A stretch of 21,299 bases of DNA from Bacteroidetes bacterium UBA7368. GTDB taxonomy: Bacteria; Bacteroidota; Rhodothermia; Rhodothermales; UBA10348. Made by a program: the position numbers and the translations under genes. The notes under the pieces are model-generated. The model was not told where the DNA came from, did no database searches, and was given only the letters and a program-made list of their open reading frames with translations. Of the stretch, positions 6,458 through 14,327 are shown one piece after another. The DNA is taken from contig DKOG01000261.1 of the NCBI GenBank assembly GCA_002469915.1, forward strand, positions 1,924-23,222. The letters run 5' to 3'. Positions within the stretch are counted from its first letter, which is position 1. The number at the start of each line of letters is the position of its first letter.

Positions 6458-8125
6458 TCAGCTTCTTGAGATCAAATGCCAAACAAAGGCTATTTCGTCT
6501 CGCCTGAAAAGCATCCAGACCAGTACGCCTAACGTTCCGAGAATGAGAGGATTGAAAAACCAGATGACGGCGGAGGCACCAGGTGCAATTTTGGCCACCT
6601 TCGACATATCAAACGTCGTTCTGAGCGTGGACCAATAAGCCGCTACAACCCAAACCAATCCCATAGCGGCAGTTACCCACAGCGGTATGAAGCCCACGGC
6701 CTCAAAGGTCATGGCTAATGGCAATATGAAGAGAACTTGCCATCGCGGCCAAACCGCAAGCATAAGTGCCTGACTTGGATAAAGGGTCGTCCGACGGCCA
6801 GAAACGGCCATCCACAACCCCATCCAAATGGCCATGGACAAGAGAGCTGCACTCCCTGTCAAAACAGTTAGCACAAAGGGAGCATCCAACAAAGGAATGA
6901 GCGCTGTCCTTGAAGACTCATCCAGAAGCGTAAACAAATGAAGAGCCACCTTGGATAACCTCAAGTTGGTCAACACGGAAGTCGCAATCATACCAATTGA
7001 AAGACCGGTAATCGTCAAGATGGCAGTCGACGTAAGGGGCAAAACTTCTCGAGCTTCTCGGACAGCATTCCGGTAAAAACCATGCGAGAAAAAATACCTC
7101 GGAATCATGGATCGGAAGCGCGGTGAAGCAGCATACATAACGGCAACCATGGAAAGAAGTATCCATCCTACCAAAGTGAACCAGTTCAGTGGTTGCTCTG
7201 CAGGCTCACCACCCTCAAAGGCAAATACAGTTTGTGTGCCCATGAAAAAGCCTCGGACCACATACAGCGCCGGTCGGGGCTCTTCACCGGCGGAATACAG
7301 TCCATATTGCCGATGATATGGATCCGGAGGCATCGCTGTTACAGCATCACCTGCCTCAGGCGACAAACCCAAGCGAGCATCCTTCCATCGATGCACAAAA
7401 ACATAGGTTGGAAGCACGTCTTTTAGCTCAGTAAGTGCATTCTCCAAAAACCGAGCTTGATACTCTGGCGAGCCCTCGATCCGGGTGCCGAATAACTCAT
7501 CTGAAACCACATGCGTACCGATTCTAGCAAGGCCTACCGGGCTAGCATGCGCTTCTCTCCATCTAGTCACAAACACGGAGGGAGATTTTTCATCAAGAGC
7601 ATCCAAAAGCACAAAATCGACCTCGTCTGAACACGCATCCTTTTCAATAAAATCTGTGATGTAGTACGAGGTACCACCAGCGGCGCGTATTTGAGATGTC
7701 CACTCTCGAAGACTAGGACACAAAGATGGTACGGTTGTATCGCTATAACGAGCCAAGCCTATTGGGCCCGCGGAGCGTAGTCCTTTTCCCGTTACAAGGA
7801 GTTGCTGCACAAGGGAATCAACCACAACGACTGAATCTTGAACAGATCGGGCACTCAAACCAAAAAAGGGGATCTCCCGATATAAAACGAGATCCAGCGA
7901 ATCTGCTAATTCCAACAGCCCGCGATCAAATATTAATCCAGTACGAACGGCTTCGATACCTACCGAGCGCATTTCAATCAGATCTGAGGCAGCTGTACGG
8001 TAATCTCCCGGCACCTCCCAAACGACACCCTTCACCATTTCATGGCTTTGGCCTTGCTGGGCCATGGCCGGGTGTGCGATAGAGCATACACCCAGAAGTA
8101 GACATGTTAACAGAGACCGGATCAT
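6458..8125 (-). CDS. Unrecognised protein: secreted glycosidase-like domain fused to a polytopic membrane domain
   Basis: About 555 residues from the ATG at 8125, which starts a signal peptide ending HPAMA; an in-frame ATG at 8176 lies in a terminator U-tract and is less likely. Residues about 30-295 resemble a clan GH-A TIM barrel of the GH2 type. SVGIEAVRTGLIFDRGLLEL and SLDLVLYREIPFF match the usual 'G-hN-hR-T ... DxLGLxV-x-E' pattern. SPEYQARFLENAL, HRWKD and YGLYSAGEEPRPALYVVRG match the typical C-terminal end. The strand that normally holds the nucleophile Glu reads PVGLARIGT, and the acid/base position near GLARYSDT has no Glu, so it is probably a non-catalytic sugar-binding or scaffold domain. 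Five or six membrane helices follow (about 313-332, 364-385, 415-441, 462-501, 517-540). It lies just behind the ftsZ terminator. The domain assignment is by eye and tentative. Confidence 0.6.
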   Translation of the reverse strand: MIRSLLTCLLLGVCSIAHPAMAQQGQSHEMVKGVVWEVPGDYRTAASDLIEMRSVGIEAVRTGLIFDRGLLELADSLDLVLYREIPFFGLSARSVQDSVVVVDSLVQQLLVTGKGLRSAGPIGLARYSDTTVPSLCPSLREWTSQIRAAGGTSYYITDFIEKDACSDEVDFVLLDALDEKSPSVFVTRWREAHASPVGLARIGTHVVSDELFGTRIEGSPEYQARFLENALTELKDVLPTYVFVHRWKDARLGLSPEAGDAVTAMPPDPYHRQYGLYSAGEEPRPALYVVRGFFMGTQTVFAFEGGEPAEQPLNWFTLVGWILLSMVAVMYAASPRFRSMIPRYFFSHGFYRNAVREAREVLPLTSTAILTITGLSIGMIATSVLTNLRLSKVALHLFTLLDESSRTALIPLLDAPFVLTVLTGSAALLSMAIWMGLWMAVSGRRTTLYPSQALMLAVWPRWQVLFILPLAMTFEAVGFIPLWVTAAMGLVWVVAAYWSTLRTTFDMSKVAKIAPGASAVIWFFNPLILGTLGVLVWMLFRRDEIAFVWHLISRS

Positions 8126-8176
8126 GAAAAGAAAATAGGTCGCAGACGTCGAGTTCAAAACGAAGTATCGAGACAT

Positions 8177-8226
8177 AAAAATGGAGGCGCGGCCTAATGC
8201 GATCTAAGATCGCAGGCCGCGCCTCC
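8177..8226 (-). terminator. Strong intrinsic terminator after ftsZ
   Basis: GGAGGCGCGGCCT (8226-8214 on the minus strand) pairs with its complement at 8195-8183. An inner GCGATC/GATCGC helix has a TTA loop, with three unpaired bases between the two helices. About 19 base pairs in all are followed by A and five T (8182-8177). It fits minus-strand transcription from ftsZ and should end the dcw transcript. It also lies 51 bases upstream of the ATG of the membrane protein, so it could act as an attenuator for that gene. Confidence 0.85.
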
Positions 8227-8233
8227 GTCATAC

Positions 8234-8339
8234 CGAACCACAACCACACTTAATACGCCTTCAGCCAACAGACGTAAAGCTGGAGCCGACCGTGCTCACG
8301 GGCCGGGAGCAACCCGAAGGGTTGCTCATGGCTGGTTCG
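8234..8339 (-). other. Structured intergenic RNA region (3' UTR or leader)
   Basis: Between the ftsZ stop and its terminator are several nested inverted repeats. An outer 7-bp pair joins CGAACCA and TGGTTCG (8234-8240 with 8333-8339). A 6-bp pair joins CAGCCA and TGGCTG (8262-8267 with 8329-8334). Two local hairpins follow: CCGTG/CACGG (8290-8301) and a 9-bp GAGCAACCC/GGGTTGCTC stem with a 3-base loop (8307-8327). The set would fold into a compact multi-helix RNA in the minus-strand transcript. It matches no RNA family I can name. It may be a stabilising 3' UTR, a processed small RNA, or a regulatory leader for the downstream membrane gene. Confidence 0.45.
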
Positions 8340-8362
8340 TTAGGAAGATCTTATATGAGAGA

Positions 8363-9634
8363 CTAGTCCATCATTTTGCGCACAAAAGCGGGCAATTCTG
8401 ACTCTTTTGAATCCTCATCTTCATTTTTCTGAATGTCTTCGACATTCAACAGCCGAACACGCGGAGATCCGATGCTTTCACCACCATCTCCAATAGTTGG
8501 ATCGACTCTGAGATCGGCTTTTCCTCGTCGCAGGTAAGCCGGCTTGTCCAATTCCTTGAGACTTTCCTGGCCTTTATAATTGACTCCCGTAAAATCCAAC
8601 GTTCCAGGAGCGGCCAATTCAACTCGGCGTTTCATTTCACGCTGATCCGGCACGACGGACTTTTCGAATCCTGTCGCAATAACCGTGATACGCAGGTTAT
8701 CACCTAGCTCATCATCAATTACGGTTCCAAAAATGATCTCTACCTCGTCACCAGCTTCCTGCTGAATGATTCGAGTGGCCGCCGTTGCTTCCCTTATTCC
8801 GAGTGTGCGACCAGCCGTTATGTTAACTAGAACGTTTCGAGCACCAGAAATTGAGAGTCCATCTAACAAAGGACTCGAAAGCGCTTCTTCAGCAGCCCGT
8901 TCGGCTCGGCCTTCACCGTAAGCGGTTGCAGCGCCCATGATGGCGGTACCTCCGTTGCTCATCGTAGTTTTGACATCTGCGAAGTCAAGGTTGATCAACC
9001 CGTGAACGGTAATCAGATCAGAAATCCCGCGCGTTGCATTGTAGAGGACATCATCTGCCGTCTCAAACGCTTCTAACATAGAAGTGTCTGCCTCTGCAAT
9101 GTCGAGAAGTCGCTCATTGGGAATAATGATGAGCGTATCTACATTTTTCTTAAGCAATTCGACACCTGCACCGGCATACTTGGCACGCTTCGGCCCTTCA
9201 CACTCAAAAGGACGGGTAACGATAGCCACAGACAGAACGCCAAGATCCTTGGCGATAGCAGCTACAATGGGAGCGCCACCTGTTCCAGTCCCTCCACCCA
9301 TTCCGGCCGTGATAAATACCATATCAAAACCTTGAAGAGCATCCTCGATTTCTCTGCGGCTTTCCTCAATGGCTTCAGCCCCAATGCCTGGACGAGCCCC
9401 GGCCCCAAGGCCTTTTGTCAGACCTTTTCCAGCTTGAATCTTGTAGGGCGCCAAGTTGGCATCCAACGCCTGTGAATCTGTATTAATTGCATAGAAGTCA
9501 ACGCCCGTGATTCCTTTTTGAATCATGTTGTTGACTGCATTTCCGCCGCCACCACCTACACCGACGACGCAAATTTTTGCCTCGGCGTTCTCTGCATCAT
9601 CAAATGCAAAATGGCTACTGAACAGGTTATCCAT
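8363..9634 (-). CDS. ftsZ: Cell division protein FtsZ
   Basis: A 423-residue tubulin-like GTPase that polymerises into the cytokinetic ring in the cytoplasm. The nucleotide loop [13 protein letters not shown] lies near residues 25-37, the tubulin signature GGGTGTG at 113-119 and the T7-loop NLDFADVKT at 215-223. The globular core ends near residue 325. The tail carries two segments resembling the conserved C-terminal peptide that docks FtsA and other partners: [11 protein letters not shown] at 361-371 and [11 protein letters not shown] at the very end (413-423), with an acidic Asp/Glu/Ser-rich linker between. The ATG at 9634 has a strong Shine-Dalgarno. It is the last dcw gene here, 76 bases after ftsA, and is followed by structured sequence and a strong terminator. 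Confidence 0.99.
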   Translation of the reverse strand: MDNLFSSHFAFDDAENAEAKICVVGVGGGGGNAVNNMIQKGITGVDFYAINTDSQALDANLAPYKIQAGKGLTKGLGAGARPGIGAEAIEESRREIEDALQGFDMVFITAGMGGGTGTGGAPIVAAIAKDLGVLSVAIVTRPFECEGPKRAKYAGAGVELLKKNVDTLIIIPNERLLDIAEADTSMLEAFETADDVLYNATRGISDLITVHGLINLDFADVKTTMSNGGTAIMGAATAYGEGRAERAAEEALSSPLLDGLSISGARNVLVNITAGRTLGIREATAATRIIQQEAGDEVEIIFGTVIDDELGDNLRITVIATGFEKSVVPDQREMKRRVELAAPGTLDFTGVNYKGQESLKELDKPAYLRRGKADLRVDPTIGDGGESIGSPRVRLLNVEDIQKNEDEDSKESELPAFVRKMMD

Positions 9635-9638
9635 AAGA

Positions 9639-9645
9639 CCCTCCT
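9639..9645 (-). promoter_or_regulatory. Strong Shine-Dalgarno of ftsZ
   Basis: AGGAGGG lies 4 bases before the ftsZ ATG (AGGAGG with a 5-base spacer). It fixes the ftsZ start at 9634. It stands out because most other starts in the window have weak or no such motif. Confidence 0.85.
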
Positions 9646-9659
9646 AAAGTACTTATTGG

Positions 9660-9687
9660 CTGATAAAACGACTCTCCGGACGAGCAA
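9660..9687 (-). promoter_or_regulatory. Possible ftsZ-proximal promoter
   Basis: TTGCTC (9687-9682) and TATCAG (9665-9660) lie 16 bases apart on the minus strand in the ftsA-ftsZ gap. They would give a start about 19 bases upstream of the ftsZ ATG, leaving the Shine-Dalgarno in the leader. This is a consensus resemblance only. Confidence 0.3.
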
Positions 9688-9710
9688 TCCGACTAGTCTT
9701 GGTTTTTGGA

Positions 9711-10973
9711 TTAAAGCTCATTGAACCACCCCATCATGGATTCTTTGATCTTCTTAACCAGATTGTCTCCACCTGCAGATGGATCCGATGCGTCAAGATG
9801 ATCTGTCCGAAACGGGGTACTTCCTATCATTTCCGGTCTTAGCCCGTAAAGCACGAGGCCTACACCGGTTGCGAATTTGGGATCAGACACTTCCTGGACT
9901 AATCCAGCAGTAAGCCCCATGGGCCTCCCGATCCTGGCATCCATTCCCAAAATTTCTGCTGCTAACTCTGCGGTTCCTTTCACTAACGACCCACCACCCG
10001 TCAATACGACGCCGGCGGAAAGATGTCTTGAAAATCCGCTTCGTTTAATTTCTATAGCCGCGATTTCGAGAATTTCCTCGATTCGTGGCTGGATGATCTG
10101 CGCAAGAGTACTGCGTCCCACCCGTTTTTCGGTCCGACCAGCCACTCCGGGAATGGCGATCTCTTCATCTGGGGCCATTTCGGCCATAGCTGCCCCAAAC
10201 TCACATTTCAATGCTTCCGCTTGATCCCGCATGACTCCAAGTCCTTTTCGGATGTCATCGGTAATCTTATTTCCTGCAACGGCCACAACGGCGGTATGTC
10301 GAATTGTATTGTCTTCAAATACAGCGATGTCTGTTGTGCCACCACCAATATCGATGAGCGCCACACCCACTTCTTTTTCATCGGAATGGAGAACGGCAAA
10401 CGAGGAACCCAGTGGCTCGAGTACGATGTCCGCGACCCGATATCCTGCCTTTTCTATACACCGATAGATGTTTTTGGCAGCCGAAACTAGTCCCGTGATG
10501 ATATGAACGTTAGCCTCGAGACGAACGCCACTCATGCCCACTGGATCGGCGACGCCATCCTGGCCATCTACAATAAACTCTTGTGGAATCACATGTAAGA
10601 TTTCGCGGTCTGCTGGCATCGCTACATGAGTGGTGTCTTCAAGTAACCGGTGCACGTCAGCTTCCGTAATCTCCCCATCTTTATTAGAAATGGTCACTAC
10701 GCCGCGAGACTGAAAACTCTGAACGTGATCGCCTGCGATTCCCACAATCACATTGCGCACTTCGACACCGGCCATGCGCTCAGCTTCACAGATAGCTTCC
10801 TGTACGCCTGACACCGTCTTATCGATGTTGACGACGACGCCACGGTTCAGCCCATCCGATTCGGCAACACCAACGCCCAGAATCTGGACTCTATCCAGTT
10901 CATCTGACGTTGCTACGACGGCACACACTTTCGTGGTGCCAATGTCCAGCCCGCAAACGATTCGATCACTCAT
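9711..10973 (-). CDS. ftsA: Cell division protein FtsA
   Basis: A 420-residue actin-like ATPase that tethers FtsZ to the membrane and recruits later divisome proteins. Phosphate loop 1 is GLDIGTTKVCAVV (8-20), phosphate loop 2 is LIDIGGGTTDIAVF (206-219) and the adenosine motif is VLTGGGSL (323-330). The family-specific 1C subdomain corresponds to about residues 85-165 (GVVTISNKDGEIT through HIITGLVSA). The C-terminus ends in an amphipathic helix, LVKKIKESMMGWFNEL (405-420), the expected membrane-targeting sequence. The ATG at 10973 is preceded by a weak purine-rich AGAAAGA. ftsQ ends 48 bases upstream and ftsZ begins 76 bases downstream. Confidence 0.98.
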   Translation of the reverse strand: MSDRIVCGLDIGTTKVCAVVATSDELDRVQILGVGVAESDGLNRGVVVNIDKTVSGVQEAICEAERMAGVEVRNVIVGIAGDHVQSFQSRGVVTISNKDGEITEADVHRLLEDTTHVAMPADREILHVIPQEFIVDGQDGVADPVGMSGVRLEANVHIITGLVSAAKNIYRCIEKAGYRVADIVLEPLGSSFAVLHSDEKEVGVALIDIGGGTTDIAVFEDNTIRHTAVVAVAGNKITDDIRKGLGVMRDQAEALKCEFGAAMAEMAPDEEIAIPGVAGRTEKRVGRSTLAQIIQPRIEEILEIAAIEIKRSGFSRHLSAGVVLTGGGSLVKGTAELAAEILGMDARIGRPMGLTAGLVQEVSDPKFATGVGLVLYGLRPEMIGSTPFRTDHLDASDPSAGGDNLVKKIKESMMGWFNEL

Positions 10974-11021
10974 GTCTTTCTTCTTTTTAACAATTTCTAA
11001 GGATGGTTCTACAGCACATAG

Positions 11022-11768
11022 TCACTGCATGACCTCCCGGGTAACGACCTGGCTGTTAAAACGGAGATCCACAGAAGCGTAAGTAACGTTTTGGTGCAGC
11101 AGGACTTCCTGCTCCCAAAACGACTCCAGCAACCGGAATCGATACTCAAAATCACGCTTCCCTAACACCACTGGAATAGATCCTCCTTCCCCAACCGGGG
11201 TGGTAAGAATTTCAATTCCTTTTGATGTCCGACGAACTTCGGAAAGAAGGGCATCGGACTGAGAACTTAAGCGAGGCAACACGAATAAAATGTCTTTCAA
11301 GACCTCATCCTTAATCGGTATCACAGGGTGATACGGATCGCGCAATCCAGAAAGAATCGGTACCGGATAAAAGGACTCTTTTGTGAGGGGCATTCGAAAT
11401 CCATTTCGATCCACGAAATACTCGATCCGCCCAGAAGAGGCTAATACCTGCGCTACAGGATGTCTTTCAATGATCTGAATGTCTAGCATTCCCGTTGGAA
11501 GACGTGCAACACTGGCCTGCATGATCCATGGATGCCTTCGAATGCGATCTTCTAGAATGAGAGCATTGATGTCAAACATCACCGCTCCTGTATCGACGTT
11601 GATCAGATTCATGATTTCTGATTCCTGGGCATGCACCAACCCTTTGATTTGAATCTCCGTGAGGGTCACTCGCGCCATCCATTTCCAACCAGCGTACCCG
11701 CCCCCGGCCGCTACTACAAGTAGCAAGATCAAGAAGACGCGACCTAGCCATGATTTGCAATTCGCCAT
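11022..11768 (-). CDS. ftsQ: Cell division protein FtsQ (DivIB family)
   Basis: A 248-residue bitopic membrane protein with a short cytoplasmic tail, one transmembrane helix (about 9-28) and a periplasmic POTRA domain. The POTRA domain covers about 33-103, from VTLTEIQIKGLVHAQESEI to LDIQIIERHPVAQVLA. The FtsQ beta domain follows, with EYFVDRNGFRMPL near 126-138. It links FtsL/FtsB and FtsW/FtsI in the divisome. The ATG overlaps the murC stop by one base (TGATG), which suggests translational coupling; a TTG just before it is the only longer start. The sequence is diverged, as is normal for FtsQ, but position and domain layout make the assignment firm. Confidence 0.93.
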   Translation of the reverse strand: MANCKSWLGRVFLILLLVVAAGGGYAGWKWMARVTLTEIQIKGLVHAQESEIMNLINVDTGAVMFDINALILEDRIRRHPWIMQASVARLPTGMLDIQIIERHPVAQVLASSGRIEYFVDRNGFRMPLTKESFYPVPILSGLRDPYHPVIPIKDEVLKDILFVLPRLSSQSDALLSEVRRTSKGIEILTTPVGEGGSIPVVLGKRDFEYRFRLLESFWEQEVLLHQNVTYASVDLRFNSQVVTREVMQ

Positions 11769-13180
11769 CAATTCTGGCCCTCCAACCGCTTCATCACTTC
11801 CCGGTTGAGTCGCCAGATATCGCCGGCACCCATCGTTAAAATGACATCTCCACTTCGTGCACCGGCGATGAGTCGTTCAACAAGCCGGTTCTTGTCCTCT
11901 TCAAAGAACATCGTTGGGTGGCCAGATCGATTAACGATATTCATACCCGAAACGCCTGATATGGGCTCCTCCCTTGCTGGATAAACTCCCATGATGTAAA
12001 CCACGTCTGCATCCCCAAATGAACTAGCAAAGTCGTCACACAGATCTCTCGTTCTCGAATACAGATGGGGTTGAAATACAGCCACAATTCTGCGTTTTGG
12101 CCAACATCCTTTAGCTCCATCAAGTGTCGCCCTAACCTCGGTCGGATGATGTGCGTAATCGTCTACGACTAACACTCCGTTGGCTTCTCCGATCTCGTGC
12201 ATCCGGCGCTGCACACCCGTAAAACCAGCTATTCCACGAACGATGTCATCAAAGGACATATCCAGTTCAAGCCCAATGGTAATGGCGGCCAATGCATTCT
12301 GCACGTTGTGATTGCCCGGTGCATCGAGTTGAACCCGACCCAGATGTTGATTCTCATGCAGCACATCGAAGTGCATGATTCTTCCTTGCTGAACGATATT
12401 CACAGCCCGAATACGCGCCGACGACTCTAATCCGTAGGTGATCACATTTCGATCGATAGCTCCCAGAATGCTTCGGACGTTTTTATCATCGCTGCAACAG
12501 ATTACCGAACCAAAGAAGGGCACACTACGCGCATACTGTATAAAAGCCTGCTTGATGTCCTCTAAGTCTGAATAGCAGTCTAAATGGTCTGCCTCAATAT
12601 TGGTGATGATCGCCAGAGAAGGCGTCAATCGAAGGAAGGTTCGATCATACTCATCGGCTTCCACCACAATGATATCTCCTTCACCCGAAACCGCATTTGA
12701 ACCAAATGCAGACACTTTTCCGCCAACCACAACCGTCGGATCAAATCCGCCCGCACCCACGACGTGTCCAGCCATAGTCGTGGTTGTAGTTTTGCCATGC
12801 GTTCCGGCAATTCCTATACCGTACTTCATGCGCATCAGTTCACCCAACATTTCAGATCGGCGAATAACCGGGATCGCATTTTCACGGGCAAACAGCGTCT
12901 CGGCGTTCGTGCTTGGATCAACTGCGGAAGAGTGCACAACCACACAAGCTCCTCGAGCAGACTTTCCTTCATGCCCCTGATCGATTATAGCTCCTAGGGT
13001 TTCTAAATGCTCGGTAACCTCGCTTCGAGACAGATCCGAACCCGTCACCTTATAGCCTCGCGTCAGCAGCACTTCAGCAATAGAACTCATACCGATTCCG
13101 CCGATGCCTACCATATGTACGTGTCGGATCCTACCGAACACGGGTTGACGCTTAGATGCAGATGGGGCGATATGTGGCAT
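11768..13180 (-). CDS. murC: UDP-N-acetylmuramate--L-alanine ligase MurC
   Basis: A 470-residue Mur ligase that adds L-alanine to UDP-MurNAc using ATP in the cytoplasm. The Rossmann motif GIGGIGM is at 25-31, the ATP loop GTHGKTTT at 126-133, EADEYDRTFLRL near 174-185, and DDYAHHPTEVRATL at 340-353, which is diagnostic of MurC. The three usual domains (UDP-binding, ATPase, ligand-binding) are all present at normal length. The ATG at 13180 starts 4 bases after the murG stop; an in-frame TTG at 13192 would overlap murG. It ends overlapping ftsQ by one base. MurB, which makes the substrate, is not in the window. Confidence 0.97.
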   Translation of the reverse strand: MPHIAPSASKRQPVFGRIRHVHMVGIGGIGMSSIAEVLLTRGYKVTGSDLSRSEVTEHLETLGAIIDQGHEGKSARGACVVVHSSAVDPSTNAETLFARENAIPVIRRSEMLGELMRMKYGIGIAGTHGKTTTTTMAGHVVGAGGFDPTVVVGGKVSAFGSNAVSGEGDIIVVEADEYDRTFLRLTPSLAIITNIEADHLDCYSDLEDIKQAFIQYARSVPFFGSVICCSDDKNVRSILGAIDRNVITYGLESSARIRAVNIVQQGRIMHFDVLHENQHLGRVQLDAPGNHNVQNALAAITIGLELDMSFDDIVRGIAGFTGVQRRMHEIGEANGVLVVDDYAHHPTEVRATLDGAKGCWPKRRIVAVFQPHLYSRTRDLCDDFASSFGDADVVYIMGVYPAREEPISGVSGMNIVNRSGHPTMFFEEDKNRLVERLIAGARSGDVILTMGAGDIWRLNREVMKRLEGQN

Positions 13181-13184
13181 AGTG

Positions 13185-14327
13185 CTAAGCAATTCCTTGG
13201 CGTTGCCTCATTTCGGCCAAATTCAAGGTGTCTTCTGCAATCTCATCCGCCGCATTTGGACGAGCCAACCTACTGGCAGCTCGAGACATTCTTTCAATTC
13301 GCTTCGGATCGTCCAGCAGGCTTTTTACCCGTTGGACAAGGTCAGCCCGTAATGCTGATTCAGGTAACACCTGACTGGCATCTTGCTTTTCCATACTCCG
13401 AGCATTTTTGGTCTGATGATCTTCGGCCACATTGGGTGAAGGCACAAGTATGGAGGGCGTCCCCGTAATCATGAGCTCAGAACAAGTTGATGCACCAGAT
13501 CGACACAATGCGAGATCAGTGGCCGCGTAGGCCAAGTCCATGCGGTCAATGTACTTGAGCATTTTCAATCGCCGATGTGTTGGAATCGCTTGTTGAAATC
13601 GCTCGAAGTAGCGCGTGCCGGTCTGCCAAATAATGCCCAATCCATCTATAGAAAGCAATTTGTTCAGGGCCTCTGCCATGGCTTCATTAAGCGCTTGGCT
13701 ACCCATCGAACCACCAAAGACAAAGAGCACGTGATCCACCCCTTCCATCTCATAAAAAGCGCGGCCTTCATCGGGGTCAGCATCTGCCAGATTAGACCGA
13801 ACAGGGTTGCCACTCAAACTCACCCGAGCCTTAGATTTTGATGGCGTTGCTTCGTCAAATGCTAGATGAATGCTCGATGCAAATTTGGAAGCAACCCGAT
13901 TGGTCAGGCCCATAAAAGCATTTTGCTCCTGAATCAGAATGGGTCGCACGAGATATCGAGCGGCAAGAAGAACTGGGAGGGCCACATATCCACCAGTACC
14001 AACCACTACGTCGGCATCAAACTGCTGAATGAGACTCACTGATTCGCGAAGTCCCTTGATCACTTTGAACGGCATGACCAAATTCTGCGCCGTCAATTTG
14101 CGCTGTAGCCCCTGCACCGTAATCGGGTGAATCGGGTAGCCTGCACCCGGCACAGCCTTCCATTCAATTTTATCAGGCGATCCGGCAAAAGAAACAACAG
14201 CATCTGCGCGCTTCTTCATGATTGCGTCTGCGATTGAAATGGCTGGATACACGTGCCCTCCCGTGCCTCCACCCGTAATCAGAACGCGTGGCGCCCTTCG
14301 ACTTGATATGATTGCAGAACTACTCAA
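13185..14327 (-). CDS. murG: UDP-GlcNAc transferase MurG
   Basis: A 380-residue GT-B enzyme that adds GlcNAc to lipid I, giving lipid II on the inner face of the cytoplasmic membrane. The N-terminal glycine loop GGGTGGH is at 19-25. GTGGYVALPVLLAA follows near 110-123, the acceptor-domain EQNAFMGLTNR at 134-144, the second glycine loop FGGSMGSQ at 204-211, the nucleotide-binding CRSGASTCSEL at 275-285 and EDHQTKNA at 302-309. The start appears to be TTG at 14327, overlapping the ftsW stop by 8 bases, because no ATG or GTG precedes the glycine loop in this frame. This points to translational coupling with ftsW. Confidence 0.97.
   Translation of the reverse strand: MSSSAIISSRRAPRVLITGGGTGGHVYPAISIADAIMKKRADAVVSFAGSPDKIEWKAVPGAGYPIHPITVQGLQRKLTAQNLVMPFKVIKGLRESVSLIQQFDADVVVGTGGYVALPVLLAARYLVRPILIQEQNAFMGLTNRVASKFASSIHLAFDEATPSKSKARVSLSGNPVRSNLADADPDEGRAFYEMEGVDHVLFVFGGSMGSQALNEAMAEALNKLLSIDGLGIIWQTGTRYFERFQQAIPTHRRLKMLKYIDRMDLAYAATDLALCRSGASTCSELMITGTPSILVPSPNVAEDHQTKNARSMEKQDASQVLPESALRADLVQRVKSLLDDPKRIERMSRAASRLARPNAADEIAEDTLNLAEMRQRQGIA

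Noticed and set aside
6452..6480. Short dyad TCTCA/TGAGA at the convergent gene ends, considered as a bidirectional terminator
   Set aside because: Only 5 base pairs, no T-run on either strand, and it lies mainly in the last codons of the minus-strand gene.
8126..8176. Longer start (ATG 8176) for the glycosidase-like membrane protein
   Set aside because: This ATG immediately follows the U-tract of the ftsZ terminator, and the extra 17 residues precede a complete signal peptide.
8261..8329. 22-codon minus-strand frame (starting MSNPSGCS) downstream of ftsZ, considered as a leader or precursor peptide
   Set aside because: It begins inside a 9-bp hairpin, has no ribosome binding site, and its codons follow the inverted repeats. 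RNA structure explains the sequence better.
9877..10224. 115-codon plus-strand frame opposite ftsA
   Set aside because: It is a shadow of ftsA codon use. Similar antisense frames occur opposite murC, mraY and ftsI and show no conserved motifs.
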